A stretch of DNA of 38,900 nucleotides from Saprospiraceae bacterium (GCA_020630955.1 JAHDIE010000034.1:1-38900), one strand, 5' to 3'. Shown: positions 16,602 to 26,195, counted from the stretch's first letter. Numbers and translations: made by a program. Notes: generated by a model from the letters alone, not told the origin.

Positions 16602-18010
16602 TTTATGCGATTCTGATCATTTATATTGGATTTACGTTTTGGGGTTCATTAATTGGTTCTGACAATAAAGAAGCAACTCCTGAGAGTTATTTTTTAGCTA
16701 ACAGAAGTTTGACGACTTTAAGTTTGTTCTTTACAATACTGGCTACAAATTTCAGTGCTTTTTATTTTTTAGGTTTTGCTGGTGAAGGGTATAAGATAGG
16801 CTATGCTCATTATATTATTATGTCATTTGGGACCGGATTGGCAGGATTGTCTATTTTAATATTAGGCACTAAAATTTGGAGCTTAGGGAAAGAAAATGGT
16901 TACATAACACCTTCTGAATTAATTTTTGGCCAAACCAAAAGCAGGAGCTTGTCGACACTTTTTTCTTTGGTGATGATAATTTTTACCTTGCCATATTTAG
17001 CATTACAAATTGTTGGGGGAGGTTATATTTTAGAAAATTTGACTGGTGGAAATATTAGCTATCAACTGGCAATTGTTTTATTGACTTTATTCACAATCGT
17101 ATATGTAATCATAGGTGGGATGAAGTCTGTTGCAAGAACAGATTTGAAGCAAGGATTGATTATGATTATTTTTATGATACTAGCTGTTTTATTAGTCGCT
17201 AAGGATCTTGGCGGAATTTCAAAAGCAAATAAATTAGCTGCTAATATAGTACCTGCATTGTTTTCAGAATCAGGTGTAGGTGATCATTATACTCCACAAA
17301 AGTGGTTTAGCTTTATTGTATTTTGGTTTTTTTGCATCCCTATGTTTCCTCAATTGTTTATGCGGTTTTACATTGCAAAAGATTTGAGTCACTTAAAGAA
17401 ATCTGCAATATTGTATGCTTTTATCCCCATTGTGATATCAATACTTCCGGTGATGATCGGAGTTTGGGGGCATATTAGTTTTCCAGATTTAACAGGAAAA
17501 GAGCCTGATCAAATATTGCCAATGATGTTATTGGAGCATACTTCGGATTGGTTTTCAGCAATTGTAATGACAGGAGCAATTGCAGCATTTATGTCTACAT
17601 TGGACTCTCAATTGTTGGCTTTAAGTACGATGATTACTCGAGATTTCTATATTCCATTTAGTAAAAGATCAATTACTTTTAAGAGGGAGGTTTTTACCGG
17701 TCGTGTACTGGTTGCAGTTATTGCTGTCCTTGGTTTGTTGATTGCCTTAAATCCATTTGATACTATTTTTGATATGGGTAAGATGGCATTTTCAGGTTTG
17801 GCTATCTTATTTCCTACCGCATTGGCAGTTACAAGATTTAACTTGACCAAACCAAATTTCGCGATATCCTCTATTGTTGTTTCCTTGTTTTTACTTTTCG
17901 GGTTTTATTATAAATGGATACCAGCACATTGGACTTTTGGGTTTGAAAGTTTTATAATTTTGATTTTTGTAAGTTTTATCATTTGCTTTGTGGGTGTCCG
18001 GAGGGTTTAG
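16598..18010 (+). CDS. Sodium:solute symporter (SSS family)
   Basis: This 470-residue protein has about 12-13 hydrophobic segments. It shows the family hallmarks ATNFSAFYFLGFAGEGYKIG in the first helices, then YVIIGGMKSVARTDLKQG, and AAFMSTLDSQLLALSTMITRD near residue 335. These resemble the sodium site and signature of SSS transporters (PF00474). It would import an organic solute with sodium; the pairing with a small DUF3311-like protein is common in pantothenate/proline-like members but does not fix the substrate. The start is the ATG overlapping the small gene. The gene converges with the methyltransferase gene 68 bases on. Confidence 0.9.
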   Translation: MIYAILIIYIGFTFWGSLIGSDNKEATPESYFLANRSLTTLSLFFTILATNFSAFYFLGFAGEGYKIGYAHYIIMSFGTGLAGLSILILGTKIWSLGKENGYITPSELIFGQTKSRSLSTLFSLVMIIFTLPYLALQIVGGGYILENLTGGNISYQLAIVLLTLFTIVYVIIGGMKSVARTDLKQGLIMIIFMILAVLLVAKDLGGISKANKLAANIVPALFSESGVGDHYTPQKWFSFIVFWFFCIPMFPQLFMRFYIAKDLSHLKKSAILYAFIPIVISILPVMIGVWGHISFPDLTGKEPDQILPMMLLEHTSDWFSAIVMTGAIAAFMSTLDSQLLALSTMITRDFYIPFSKRSITFKREVFTGRVLVAVIAVLGLLIALNPFDTIFDMGKMAFSGLAILFPTALAVTRFNLTKPNFAISSIVVSLFLLFGFYYKWIPAHWTFGFESFIILIFVSFIICFVGVRRV

Positions 18011-18015
18011 ATTTC

Positions 18016-18065
18016 ACTTACCGTAAATGTCTTTCTGCTTTTTTATTTTTTTACTTACCGTAAAT
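18016..18065. repeat. Two exact copies of a 13-bp repeat
   Basis: ACTTACCGTAAAT occurs at 18016-18028 and again at 18053-18065, a 37-bp period, between the convergent symporter and methyltransferase genes. Each holds the near-palindrome TTAC-C-GTAA. The second copy is bordered by T-rich DNA on both sides. It may serve termination or bind a protein; I cannot tell. Confidence 0.6.
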
Positions 18066-18078
18066 TTATTTTTCTATT

Positions 18079-18690
18079 CTATTTCTTTTCGAAAATTCCA
18101 AATAGTTCTGACCCCATTCTTGGCTTAATTGAATTATAGCAAGCTTCGAATACTTTAACCTTGAAGTATTTATTGAAGTAGGATAGGTACTCTTCTTTGT
18201 TTCCACCAAAAGGACGTTTTTGCATATCAGAAGTCATCGGAAAGTTAAACCAAAGACCAACAAGTTTGCCATTTTGTTTTAGAAGCTGATACATTTTTTT
18301 TGCATACAATTTTCGATTTTCCGGTGTTGGTGGAAAAGAACAAAAGAAGGTTTGTTCTAGTATTAAATCATATTCATTTTGATGCTCGAAAAAATTTTCT
18401 TGGATCAGATTTGTATCTGGAAATTCAACTATTCTTTTTTTTAATGCGACAAGAGGAGCTTCTGCAATGTCCAAAACGAAGACATTGTGAAAACCATTAT
18501 TGAATAAATACTCTGCTTCATAAGCGTTTCCAGCTCCAGGAATCAAAATTTTAATTGACTTCTCTGTTAACTGATCTATGTAGTTTTTAATTGGCGTGGA
18601 TGGATAACCGATATCCCAACCTGTTCTTTCTTCGGCATATCTCAATGACCAAAATTCCTCTTGTTCTTGGTTGTTTAATATATTATCCAT
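18079..18690 (-). CDS. TPMT-family thiol/SAM-dependent methyltransferase
   Basis: This 203-residue class I methyltransferase has the N-terminal pattern FWSLRYAEERTGWDIGYPS, which is characteristic of the thiopurine S-methyltransferase family (PF05724). The SAM-binding loop is ILIPGAGNAYEAEYL. An acidic strand end FVLDIAE follows, and FFEHQNEYDLILEQTFFCSFPP is the post-IV motif of this group. Bacterial members methylate thiols, thiocyanate, selenium or tellurium compounds; the substrate here is open. The gene is 55 bases downstream of the serine hydrolase gene on the same strand and may be cotranscribed. Confidence 0.87.
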   Translation of the reverse strand: MDNILNNQEQEEFWSLRYAEERTGWDIGYPSTPIKNYIDQLTEKSIKILIPGAGNAYEAEYLFNNGFHNVFVLDIAEAPLVALKKRIVEFPDTNLIQENFFEHQNEYDLILEQTFFCSFPPTPENRKLYAKKMYQLLKQNGKLVGLWFNFPMTSDMQKRPFGGNKEEYLSYFNKYFKVKVFEACYNSIKPRMGSELFGIFEKK

Positions 18691-18745
18691 TAGAAATAAG
18701 TTTTACAAACATAACAAAGAATGATTTATGTTTGTTTCGAACTTA

Positions 18746-19855
18746 TTATTCCTTAATGATCTTATGTATTTTCCTTGCTAAATTTGGTAGCCAATTTCCT
18801 GCGCATGATGTAAGAATAACAACTCCATAATTTTTATTTGGAATAAAAGTATAGTCTGAACCAAAGCTATCCATTTCTCCTGTATGTCCAAATATTTCTG
18901 GTGTCCATTGGACCAAACCATACCCATAATAAATTTGATATTTTTCTGACTTTATTGTCAGATTGTTTGTAAGTACTAAAGCATGTTTTTTTGATCTTGG
19001 CAAATCTTGATATGCCTTTATTTGTTGTGCCATTATTTTTTGCAAGTCATTGGTAGAACTGTAAACGGCAGAGGGTGGACCTAATTTACCCATATTCCAT
19101 TCTTCGGTTTTTATGGTCGGTTCATATTTTCTATAAGGAGTAACTACATTTTTTTGTTTATTATCTGGTAGTTCGAGATGTGTTGATTCTAAACCATAAG
19201 GTATTGCAATATATTTTTGCAGCAATTCTTCATAAGTTTTATTACTTGCTTTTTCAAATATAAATGCTGCTAAAGCAAATCCTAGGTTTGAATATTTATA
19301 TTTCCCCTTTTTTGTTAATCTAATTTTTCTAAGTTCATTTTCGAAATCAATTTCTGAATAATTGTATTGGTAGGGATCTCCATCTTTTCTTCTGTAACCA
19401 TATTTCCCATCGCCTGGCACCCCTGAATTGTGATGTAGTAAGTCTTGAATGGTTATGGAGTTTAATTTCTTAAAGGTCCTTTTATTCATCGGGTGATGTA
19501 AAAAATCAGTAATTGCTTGATCTGGTTGAATGACGCCCTCATTGATTAAATTGTTTGCAATAATTCCAATAAACATTTTACCCAATGATGCGATTTGAAA
19601 GAGACTATTTTCATCGACAATCCTCTTTTGACTTCTATCAAAATGGCCATAATTTAAAAAATAGGTTTGATCTTCGTTTGTTACAAAAGCAATGGAGATT
19701 GCTGGTATATTTTCCTTTGCAATGGTGGTTTTAATCTCATTGTCTATAAGTTCTAATTTTTGTTGGCTTAGAAAATTTTCTTGTGCATGGGAGGAAGGGA
19801 GAGAATGTAGAATGAACAATAAGACCCAAGACAATAGATTCTTGTTAATACTCAT
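18746..19855 (-). CDS. Class C beta-lactamase-family serine hydrolase (secreted)
   Basis: This 369-residue protein has a type I signal peptide ending near SSHAQ, so it is exported to the periplasm. The catalytic motifs are SLGK (Ser90, Lys93), YSN (Tyr188) and HTG (324-326). It is only distantly similar to the other family member at 2164-3306, which is a lipoprotein with YSD and HSG. As in most Bacteroidota members of PF00144, an esterase or D-peptidase role is more likely than beta-lactam resistance. The downstream neighbour on the strand is the methyltransferase; the upstream one is the membrane LytTR gene, 109 bases away. Confidence 0.87.
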   Translation of the reverse strand: MSINKNLLSWVLLFILHSLPSSHAQENFLSQQKLELIDNEIKTTIAKENIPAISIAFVTNEDQTYFLNYGHFDRSQKRIVDENSLFQIASLGKMFIGIIANNLINEGVIQPDQAITDFLHHPMNKRTFKKLNSITIQDLLHHNSGVPGDGKYGYRRKDGDPYQYNYSEIDFENELRKIRLTKKGKYKYSNLGFALAAFIFEKASNKTYEELLQKYIAIPYGLESTHLELPDNKQKNVVTPYRKYEPTIKTEEWNMGKLGPPSAVYSSTNDLQKIMAQQIKAYQDLPRSKKHALVLTNNLTIKSEKYQIYYGYGLVQWTPEIFGHTGEMDSFGSDYTFIPNKNYGVVILTSCAGNWLPNLARKIHKIIKE

Positions 19856-19964
19856 TTGACTAAACTTTTTATTAAAATTAAAGAAGAGTAAATCTATTGT
19901 TGTTCTTTATTTTGGTCCTGTAATAATTGCCTATTGTGGTCAATTCTATTGAAAATGGGGCGAA

Positions 19965-20717
19965 TTAGGTGAAGATTTTACTAATGTTTTGCCTATACGT
20001 GTCTGATATGGGAATATTGGCCTTTGTAAGTTGTAAAGAGTTTTTGCTATCTAAGGATATAACATGTCTTTGGTTTATTAAAAAGGAGCGATGTGTTTGA
20101 ATAAGTTCTGGTGCTTTTTCTTTCAAATGTTTGAGTGAACATCGAATCAATTTCACCTTTATTTCGTTTTTATCCAAAAAGTGAATTTCAACATAGTTAT
20201 CCGAAGCTTTGGCAAATACCAAGTCAGAAAGCTTTATTTTTATTTTACTATACTTTCCTGTTCCTAATGTTACAAATTTGTCTTTTATGCTTTTTGATTT
20301 GATCAATGTCCATCTAATAGCGATTAGGATTGTTAATACTAAAGTAATAATAGGGAGGTATATTTGGAATAGGAATTTGTCAAATGCATATTCGCCTTGG
20401 ATAATGTCAGACTTATAATAGGTGAATGTAAGTAGTAGAGCTAATATGAAAATATATAAGCTTAGTAAAACTTCTCCTTTTAAGTAATCTTTAGGCCATT
20501 TATTTTTTAATCTATCCTGTATTGGAAAAGAAGAGATATAACAAATACTAAATATTAAACCATAAAAAGGCATCATGGTTAATCTGTTTTTCATACTGAC
20601 AGTTGCCGCATCAAAAGGACCTATAAGGATTAAAAAAATTGAAATCCATAAGCCTAAAAGTATAGCAATAATAATTTGATCTTTATTGTTTTGAGCAAAT
20701 AGCTCTAGCTTTTTCAT
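19965..20717 (-). CDS. Membrane-bound LytTR transcription regulator
   Basis: This 250-residue protein has four predicted membrane helices (about 16-36, 47-66, 82-103 and 117-138) followed by a cytoplasmic LytTR DNA-binding domain (about 150-250). Landmarks of the latter are FAKASDNYVEIHF, then IQTHRSFLINQRHV. There is no receiver or kinase domain. Such fusions of a small membrane sensor with LytTR are frequent in Bacteroidota and probably respond to a signal within the membrane. The gene follows the PD40 lipoprotein by 42 bases, and the two probably form an operon. Confidence 0.88.
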   Translation of the reverse strand: MKKLELFAQNNKDQIIIAILLGLWISIFLILIGPFDAATVSMKNRLTMMPFYGLIFSICYISSFPIQDRLKNKWPKDYLKGEVLLSLYIFILALLLTFTYYKSDIIQGEYAFDKFLFQIYLPIITLVLTILIAIRWTLIKSKSIKDKFVTLGTGKYSKIKIKLSDLVFAKASDNYVEIHFLDKNEIKVKLIRCSLKHLKEKAPELIQTHRSFLINQRHVISLDSKNSLQLTKANIPISDTYRQNISKIFT

Positions 20718-20759
20718 TTATGTAAGTATTTTGAATAATAGTGTATATTCGCAAAGTCT

Positions 20760-21689
20760 TCAATCAGTTTGAGCGAATTCCTTGAGCTTCATAATTTGTA
20801 TTATTTCTGAACTGACCCAGTATATATCCCCTCCACTCGTATAAAACAGAAATTTCCCATCCTTTGTTACAAAAGGGCATAGCTCATGCTTCTCTGAATT
20901 GATTTCATTTCCCATATTTTTCGCTTTCGACCAGTTGCCATCTTTGTTTTTGAAGCTAATATATAAGTCACCTTCACCAAATCCAGATTTTTTAAAAGAA
21001 CAAAAGATAAGATAAGATTCGTCAGGTGCAACGAATACATCTGCTTCATATCTTTTGGTATTTATTGAGTCGCTAATCTTAATAGGTGTTTGGAACGATT
21101 GATTAACAAATTGAGATTTATAAATATCAAGATCATGATTCCTATCGGGTTGATTTTCTTTATTTGATGCAAAGTACATGCTACCGTTTTTGGCAAATGA
21201 GATATAAAATTCATTGCCAACAGAATTTATCTTATCACCAATATTGATAGGATTTGACCAAGACTTTTTATTTCTTTCTGAGTACCAGATGTTGTAGTCA
21301 CGAATACTGTCTTGTTCGTTTGTAGGTTGATCAGAAATGTAATATAATCTTTGTTCATCATTTGAAAGAAATGGATCATTATAACTGTATCCTTTCTTGG
21401 CGATTATTTGGAATGGCTTTTCCCAACCACCACTGGTCAATTGTGTATACATTATGCTAGAAATTCCAGAGGAATCAATGGCAAAGAAAAATTCATCTCC
21501 TTTTTCGTTAAAAACGGAACCAAATTCGAATGTAGAATCATTGCTAATAAAATTTGGAGCGAAAATTTTAGGTGAAAGATCTGGCTTGTTTTTATCAATG
21601 TAATTTAGGTTTTCTGTTTCTTGTTGAAAACAGTTGATCGTAATGAAAGTTATCGAAAATAGAAAAATTGTTTTTGTTATAATTTTCAT
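20760..21689 (-). CDS. PD40 (WD40-like) beta-propeller lipoprotein
   Basis: This 309-residue protein has a lipoprotein signal with FITINC (Cys20). The body consists of repeated PD40 blades (PF07676, as in TolB). Each has an xDPFLSNDEQRLYYIS or ADVFVAPDESYLIFCS core, followed by a strand such as NPINIGDKIN or KAKNMGNEIN, which marks the propeller turn. The C-terminus has the IYWVS that often closes this Bacteroidota group. A role in binding a ligand or peptidoglycan partner is usual for such propellers, but no enzyme activity is evident. The gene lies 42 bases before the membrane LytTR regulator; a sensor-regulator relationship is possible but unproven. Confidence 0.85.
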   Translation of the reverse strand: MKIITKTIFLFSITFITINCFQQETENLNYIDKNKPDLSPKIFAPNFISNDSTFEFGSVFNEKGDEFFFAIDSSGISSIMYTQLTSGGWEKPFQIIAKKGYSYNDPFLSNDEQRLYYISDQPTNEQDSIRDYNIWYSERNKKSWSNPINIGDKINSVGNEFYISFAKNGSMYFASNKENQPDRNHDLDIYKSQFVNQSFQTPIKISDSINTKRYEADVFVAPDESYLIFCSFKKSGFGEGDLYISFKNKDGNWSKAKNMGNEINSEKHELCPFVTKDGKFLFYTSGGDIYWVSSEIIQIMKLKEFAQTD

Positions 21690-21801
21690 TAATTGAAAAT
21701 ACGTATTTTTTTTAATTCACTTATTCAAGTATATTTTGGCTATCAGGAATAAATGGATAATGATTGTAAATTGATGTAATTTATAAATTACTCAAGTAAA
21801 T

Positions 21802-22065
21802 ATGGAAAATCGGATTAAATTCTTGTTGGTAATTGTTTTTGGAATTTTATTGATCCCATTCATAGCAATGCAACTTACTGATGATGTTGTTTGGTCCTTT
21901 GTAGATTTTTTAATCGCAGGCTTAATTATTTTTTCTTGCCTGTGGATTATTGATTTTATCTTAAGGAAACCTTATGCATTTGCTATGAGGTTTCTAATCA
22001 TCTTCCTTATAGTAGTTATTTTCTTTATTAGCTGGATTGAACTTGCTGTCGGATTGTTTGACTAG
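21802..22065 (+). CDS. Small three-helix membrane protein, unknown
   Basis: This 87-residue protein has three hydrophobic segments (about 7-24, 30-50 and 58-82). The N-terminus MENRIKFLLV gives a plausible start. It is the only + strand gene in a long - strand stretch and ends two bases before the end of the opposing sugar dehydrogenase gene. I do not recognise a family. Codon use looks like its neighbours, and the hydrophobic pattern supports a real protein. Confidence 0.6.
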   Translation: MENRIKFLLVIVFGILLIPFIAMQLTDDVVWSFVDFLIAGLIIFSCLWIIDFILRKPYAFAMRFLIIFLIVVIFFISWIELAVGLFD

Positions 22066-22067
22066 AA

Positions 22068-23300
22068 TTATTCACTTTTTTTTGTAAGACTATTTACAAT
22101 CCTAATAATTTTTCCATTTACTTCATCAGTTAGGATATACAATTTACCTTCAGGGCTTTGTACTGCTTTTCTTGTTCTTTGCCGATCATTGATAAAGAGT
22201 TCCTCTACACTTTCAATTTGATTTTCATTTATAGAGATTCGCCAAAAATTTCCAGCTGACAAACCTGGTAAGATTATATTATTTTTCCATTGGGGAAATT
22301 CTTTTCCTGTATAGAAAGTTAATCCAGTAGGCGCAATGGTTTTATGCCAAAACCATTTTGGTGGTGTAAATATTCTATCTAGTTTTGGGGGAACATACCC
22401 TCCTCTATACTTTCCAGTACTTTGGATTGGCCAGCCATAATTAGCTCCCGCTTTTAATAAATTTAGTTCATCTCCTTGAATAGTTCCATGTTCTGAAAAC
22501 CAAATTTGACCCGTTCTAGGATCTTTTGACATACCTTGTGAGGCACGAATTCCAATTGCATATAATCCCGGCACTGCTTCCAATCCAAAATCCGGATTAT
22601 CTTTAGGTATACTTCCATCAGAATTTAAACGATAAATTTTTCCTCTAGAATCTTGATAATTTTGAGCAATCGGAAGCTCTGGTTCTAATGCATCTCCAAA
22701 TAATCGTTCTCCAACTGTGATATATAATTTCTTATCATCACCAAATATCATTCCTCCACCAAAGTGAAATAATCCATCAGCATAGGGCAGGGCAAGTAAT
22801 AATTGTTTTATTTGAGTAAGCTCATTATCAACCAATTTTGCTCTAATTACTTTCGTTGCATATTTTTTTTCTTTTTCAGAAACATATGAGATGTATATGT
22901 ATTGATTATTGTTAAATTCTGGATCTATCAAAACTTCAAAAATTCCAGCATTGAACCTTCCTTTAAATCCATCACTATTTCTTGGATAAGTTCCTACTGG
23001 GTATTTTGCTTCCTCAATAATTAAACTATCTGCCAAATCTTCAGGAAATCCTTTGATGATGGTCTTTTTTTTATTTTCAAGATTAATTCTAAGTAAATTA
23101 CCATCCTTCTCTGAAACAAGTACCTCAGATTCTGAAATAAAAGCCATACTCCAAGGTCGTTTAAGCTGATCTATGATCACCTCCTTAGTTGGTTTAGAAA
23201 AATGATATTCAATATTTTTTGTGTCGATTTGAGTGCCTTGACAAGCATAAAAAAACAGAAAAAATGCGGATAACTTAACTATCTGTTTACATGGAACCAT
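22068..23300 (-). CDS. PQQ-type glucose/sorbosone dehydrogenase-like lipoprotein
   Basis: This 410-residue protein has a lipoprotein signal ending FFYAC. It is a six-bladed propeller of the GSDH family (PF07995). Landmarks are RPWSMAF, SEKDGNLLRI, FGGGMIFGDDKKLYITVGER and the signature FSEHGTIQGDELNLLKAGANYGWP (given here as two parts: FSEHG and GDELN...NYGWP). The enzyme family oxidises aldose sugars in the periplasm with PQQ. Whether this cell makes PQQ is unknown, and many Bacteroidota members are only propeller relatives. It follows the esterase-like gene by ten bases, so it is probably the last gene of a three-gene operon from 25006. Confidence 0.85.
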   Translation of the reverse strand: MVPCKQIVKLSAFFLFFYACQGTQIDTKNIEYHFSKPTKEVIIDQLKRPWSMAFISESEVLVSEKDGNLLRINLENKKKTIIKGFPEDLADSLIIEEAKYPVGTYPRNSDGFKGRFNAGIFEVLIDPEFNNNQYIYISYVSEKEKKYATKVIRAKLVDNELTQIKQLLLALPYADGLFHFGGGMIFGDDKKLYITVGERLFGDALEPELPIAQNYQDSRGKIYRLNSDGSIPKDNPDFGLEAVPGLYAIGIRASQGMSKDPRTGQIWFSEHGTIQGDELNLLKAGANYGWPIQSTGKYRGGYVPPKLDRIFTPPKWFWHKTIAPTGLTFYTGKEFPQWKNNIILPGLSAGNFWRISINENQIESVEELFINDRQRTRKAVQSPEGKLYILTDEVNGKIIRIVNSLTKKSE

Positions 23301-23310
23301 ATCATTAATT

Positions 23311-24570
23311 TTAGTAATTAATTTTAGCCTTTTTATCTGTTTTAGGAATTATAATTAAATCATACCCACGGTATAAGTCAAGAAAATCTTTTGTTAATGA
23401 ATAGTTACCCCAATAAAAATCTTTATTAAATGACCTAAGATCTAAAAGAATCCATTTTTCTTCTTTTCCGAGGGAAATAATATCTTTTGTTGCTTTCGAA
23501 AAATAATTTTGCTCTTGTAAAACATCTGTTAATTTAAGTTCACTAAGATGAAATCTAGGAAGAACTTTTATACATAAGCTAGACTTTTCGTGATACTCCA
23601 TTAGTTCCATGAGCATATTCCCAACACCATAAAAACCATTTGATGTTGTACCTTTAGACAAATGTCCTCTCCACATTTTTAAAAATAATTTGTCTTCATC
23701 AAAATTGAAATTTGTATTTGTTAATTGCTCTTTCAGTATGGATTTATTGCGTTTGTAATTGAGTTTATTTTTCTGATAGAAATCACGATTTCCATACATT
23801 TCCCAATAATCTATGCTAAATTTCAGTGATCTAATGGTTTCATTTCTCTGTGTAGTTGTGTTCATTGATGTTAGAAAAGAACTAAATTCATCTGATTGTT
23901 TAATTCCATTTATAAGGACTAAAAGATCATCATTTGTTTGCCCCTTCATTTTCGAATATAATTCCTCAAGCAAATTTCTTGATGCCGTAAATTCTTGTTT
24001 TGTTTTTTGCTGAATTTTCTTTGGAGCAGTATCATATAGGTGATCTAAAATCATAATATAGCTTGTCCAAGACTCAACACCTACTCCCCCAAAAGACCAG
24101 TTTTCAGCTCTCACTTTGGAATAAAGTTGACAAGTTCCTAAGTATTTTAAATCTGGAATAGGCATTAAATCAAGCTGTCCTGCTTTAAAATGATATTTTT
24201 GATTCAAGGATTTTATTTGCTTTATAGGATCCGTATTACCATCTGTAAATGAATTTATTAATTCAGCTGCCACTGGACCGGTTTCCATTATGATTGTGTT
24301 GTATTTGTTTTGATTCAAAATATCAAACAAGGCATGATCTAGTATGGATTCCATTTGGTTCCTAGAGTTGTTCGCTAACATTAAAAGATGTGAATTAGTG
24401 ATAGCGTCTAACAATAAATTTGCCCCTTCTCCAATAAACTGCCCATCCTTTATATCAAATTCATAGCTATATTTTGTCAAATTCTTTAATTGGATAGAAT
24501 CTTGACTTAGTAGCGCCGAACAAGCTATTGATAAAAGTAGAATGATTGTAAGGAGATAGTTTTTAATCAT
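23311..24570 (-). CDS. Erythromycin-esterase-like fold protein (putative, exported)
   Basis: This 419-residue protein has a signal peptide at about 1-22, possibly lipidated at SIAC. Residues 60-110 (LLMLANN...NTIIMETGP) and 300-330 (KMWRGHLSKG) have the arrangement of the EreA/ChaN-like fold. However, the Glu and His of the usual GE-x-x-H-G motif are replaced here (LANNSRNQ). The match is by pattern and weak. If right, it has lost the usual catalytic centre and may bind rather than cleave. It overlaps the NTF2-like gene by eight bases and precedes the sugar dehydrogenase gene. Confidence 0.5.
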   Translation of the reverse strand: MIKNYLLTIILLLSIACSALLSQDSIQLKNLTKYSYEFDIKDGQFIGEGANLLLDAITNSHLLMLANNSRNQMESILDHALFDILNQNKYNTIIMETGPVAAELINSFTDGNTDPIKQIKSLNQKYHFKAGQLDLMPIPDLKYLGTCQLYSKVRAENWSFGGVGVESWTSYIMILDHLYDTAPKKIQQKTKQEFTASRNLLEELYSKMKGQTNDDLLVLINGIKQSDEFSSFLTSMNTTTQRNETIRSLKFSIDYWEMYGNRDFYQKNKLNYKRNKSILKEQLTNTNFNFDEDKLFLKMWRGHLSKGTTSNGFYGVGNMLMELMEYHEKSSLCIKVLPRFHLSELKLTDVLQEQNYFSKATKDIISLGKEEKWILLDLRSFNKDFYWGNYSLTKDFLDLYRGYDLIIIPKTDKKAKINY

Positions 24571-25006
24571 TTTCTATTTTTTTAGAGGTTGCAATTTTGT
24601 CTACTATGTACCATCTGTCTTTAATTTTCATTAAATTAAAGTAATCTGTATAGAGCCTGTCTTTGGTGTATATTTCACATTTTGCGGAAGCGATATTATC
24701 TGTAATATTAATAGAAACAATTCTACCTCCGGACTCTTCTCTTGGAGGTCTCGGGGAAAAGAAGCTGAGGTATTTTTCTCTAGAAAAAATGAGAACCTCA
24801 TCGTCTTTGATGTTCTTTAATTGGCAGGTCTGATGCATAGCATAACCAATTTTGGTCGTATCGCCATTCATCCAACCTTCAAAATAGGTTTCAATGGTAT
24901 TGGTTATTGATTTTTCAGCCTCCAAGTCATTTGTTTGGTAATCCTGTGCATTTAATTCTATCATCGAGATTGAGATTAGTAGGATTAATTGTATTACTAT
25001 TTTCAT
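24563..25006 (-). CDS. NTF2-like (lumazine-binding type) exported protein
   Basis: This 147-residue protein starts with a signal peptide (MKIVIQLILLISISMIELNA). The rest has the cone fold of the SnoaL/Lumazine_bd_2 type (PF12893). Helices hold EAEKSITNTIETYFEGWMNGD; strands hold ASAKCEIYTKDRLYTDYFNLMKIKDRWYIVDKI. It lacks visible catalytic residues, and many secreted members are binding proteins or dimers without enzyme activity. It is the first gene of the likely operon with the esterase-like and sugar dehydrogenase genes. Confidence 0.8.
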   Translation of the reverse strand: MKIVIQLILLISISMIELNAQDYQTNDLEAEKSITNTIETYFEGWMNGDTTKIGYAMHQTCQLKNIKDDEVLIFSREKYLSFFSPRPPREESGGRIVSINITDNIASAKCEIYTKDRLYTDYFNLMKIKDRWYIVDKIATSKKIEND

Positions 25007-25142
25007 TAATAATTTTTTTAGGATTAAAATAAATAGAGTGGCCGTAAAGGTTATATTACTCCACGGTAAATGTGTTTTATTTATTTGAGAACAGATAATT
25101 TATTAATGAAATCGCGGTTCTGGATTATAAATTAGAACTGTT

Positions 25143-26195
25143 TTAACTTGTTTCTTTTCTTACTGAAGCTTGAAATTGCGATGGAGTTTGTGCCATTACT
25201 TTTTTAAAAGTGGTAAAAAACGTTGATTTAGAACGGAATCCTACTTCATAACCAATTCCTTCTAAAGATAAATGATGGGAAGTCTTCAATAAATTACAAG
25301 CAGAATGAATTCTATATTCATTAATGAAAGATTTATAACTTTTTCCCAAATTATCATTAAGTAACTGTGAGAGATGATGTGAAGATACATTCAGTTGCAT
25401 AGCCAAATCCTTAATTTTTAATTGAGGATTTTTGTACACTTTCTTTTTTGCCATTAATTCGTTCAAATTCGCAATTAAGAGGGTTGCTTCTTCTTGTGGA
25501 ATTTTTTTGTTTGAATATTTTTTTAAACTAGCTTCGATATTAAACCATTGTTTGTTGAAATATCCAAATGCCAATAGATATAAGAAAAAACTGAAGACCA
25601 ATGGACCTGTTATATAATAAGCCATAGAATTTCCAAAAATTGCTAAGAAGAATGCACTAGCTATTATTAAATTTCCAATGAAAATCACCAATAACCATTG
25701 TTCTAAAGCTGAAAGTTTGTCATTTAGGATATACTGCTTTTGAAGTTTGGGTAATAAAATATAACTTGACGCGCATAGGCCAATAAACCAAATTAGGTAT
25801 ATAGATTTAACAACATATAGATTCCAAAATTCAGGATAGTTGTGATACGGTCTTATTATACCAAGAATAATTGCTGATATTCCTAAAAAAATTAACAGGC
25901 CCTTTTCTTGTTTAGAGAGATAATTTGTCTGCTTTATTGCACTTTTAAGATAAAGGAAAAGAAGAGGCCCAATGAATAAACATGCCGACAAACCAATTTG
26001 AAGATAAATTTTTGGAAGATCTGGATTAAAATACAACAAGATTGATTTACCTATTCTTAAACTTAATGCCAATATTAATGCTCCTAATAAATATTTTGAT
26101 AGGCTTTTTTGTTTACTAAATATTAATAGGTAAGAACTCAGTAGAAATCCATTAAAAACTCCCAATGTACTGAAGAAGAAAATTAGATCTTTCAT
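25143..26195 (-). CDS. AraC-family regulator with multispan membrane domain
   Basis: This 350-residue protein has about seven hydrophobic segments in residues 1-215, followed by a C-terminal AraC-type double helix-turn-helix (about 250-348). The latter includes KIKDLAMQLNVSSHHLSQLLN and EGIGYEVGFRSKSTFFTTFKK. This membrane-AraC arrangement is frequent in Bacteroidota. It should sense a membrane or periplasmic signal and act as an activator. It is monocistronic, lying between the NTF2-like gene and the secreted S41 peptidase. Targets are not known. Confidence 0.9.
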   Translation of the reverse strand: MKDLIFFFSTLGVFNGFLLSSYLLIFSKQKSLSKYLLGALILALSLRIGKSILLYFNPDLPKIYLQIGLSACLFIGPLLFLYLKSAIKQTNYLSKQEKGLLIFLGISAIILGIIRPYHNYPEFWNLYVVKSIYLIWFIGLCASSYILLPKLQKQYILNDKLSALEQWLLVIFIGNLIIASAFFLAIFGNSMAYYITGPLVFSFFLYLLAFGYFNKQWFNIEASLKKYSNKKIPQEEATLLIANLNELMAKKKVYKNPQLKIKDLAMQLNVSSHHLSQLLNDNLGKSYKSFINEYRIHSACNLLKTSHHLSLEGIGYEVGFRSKSTFFTTFKKVMAQTPSQFQASVRKETS

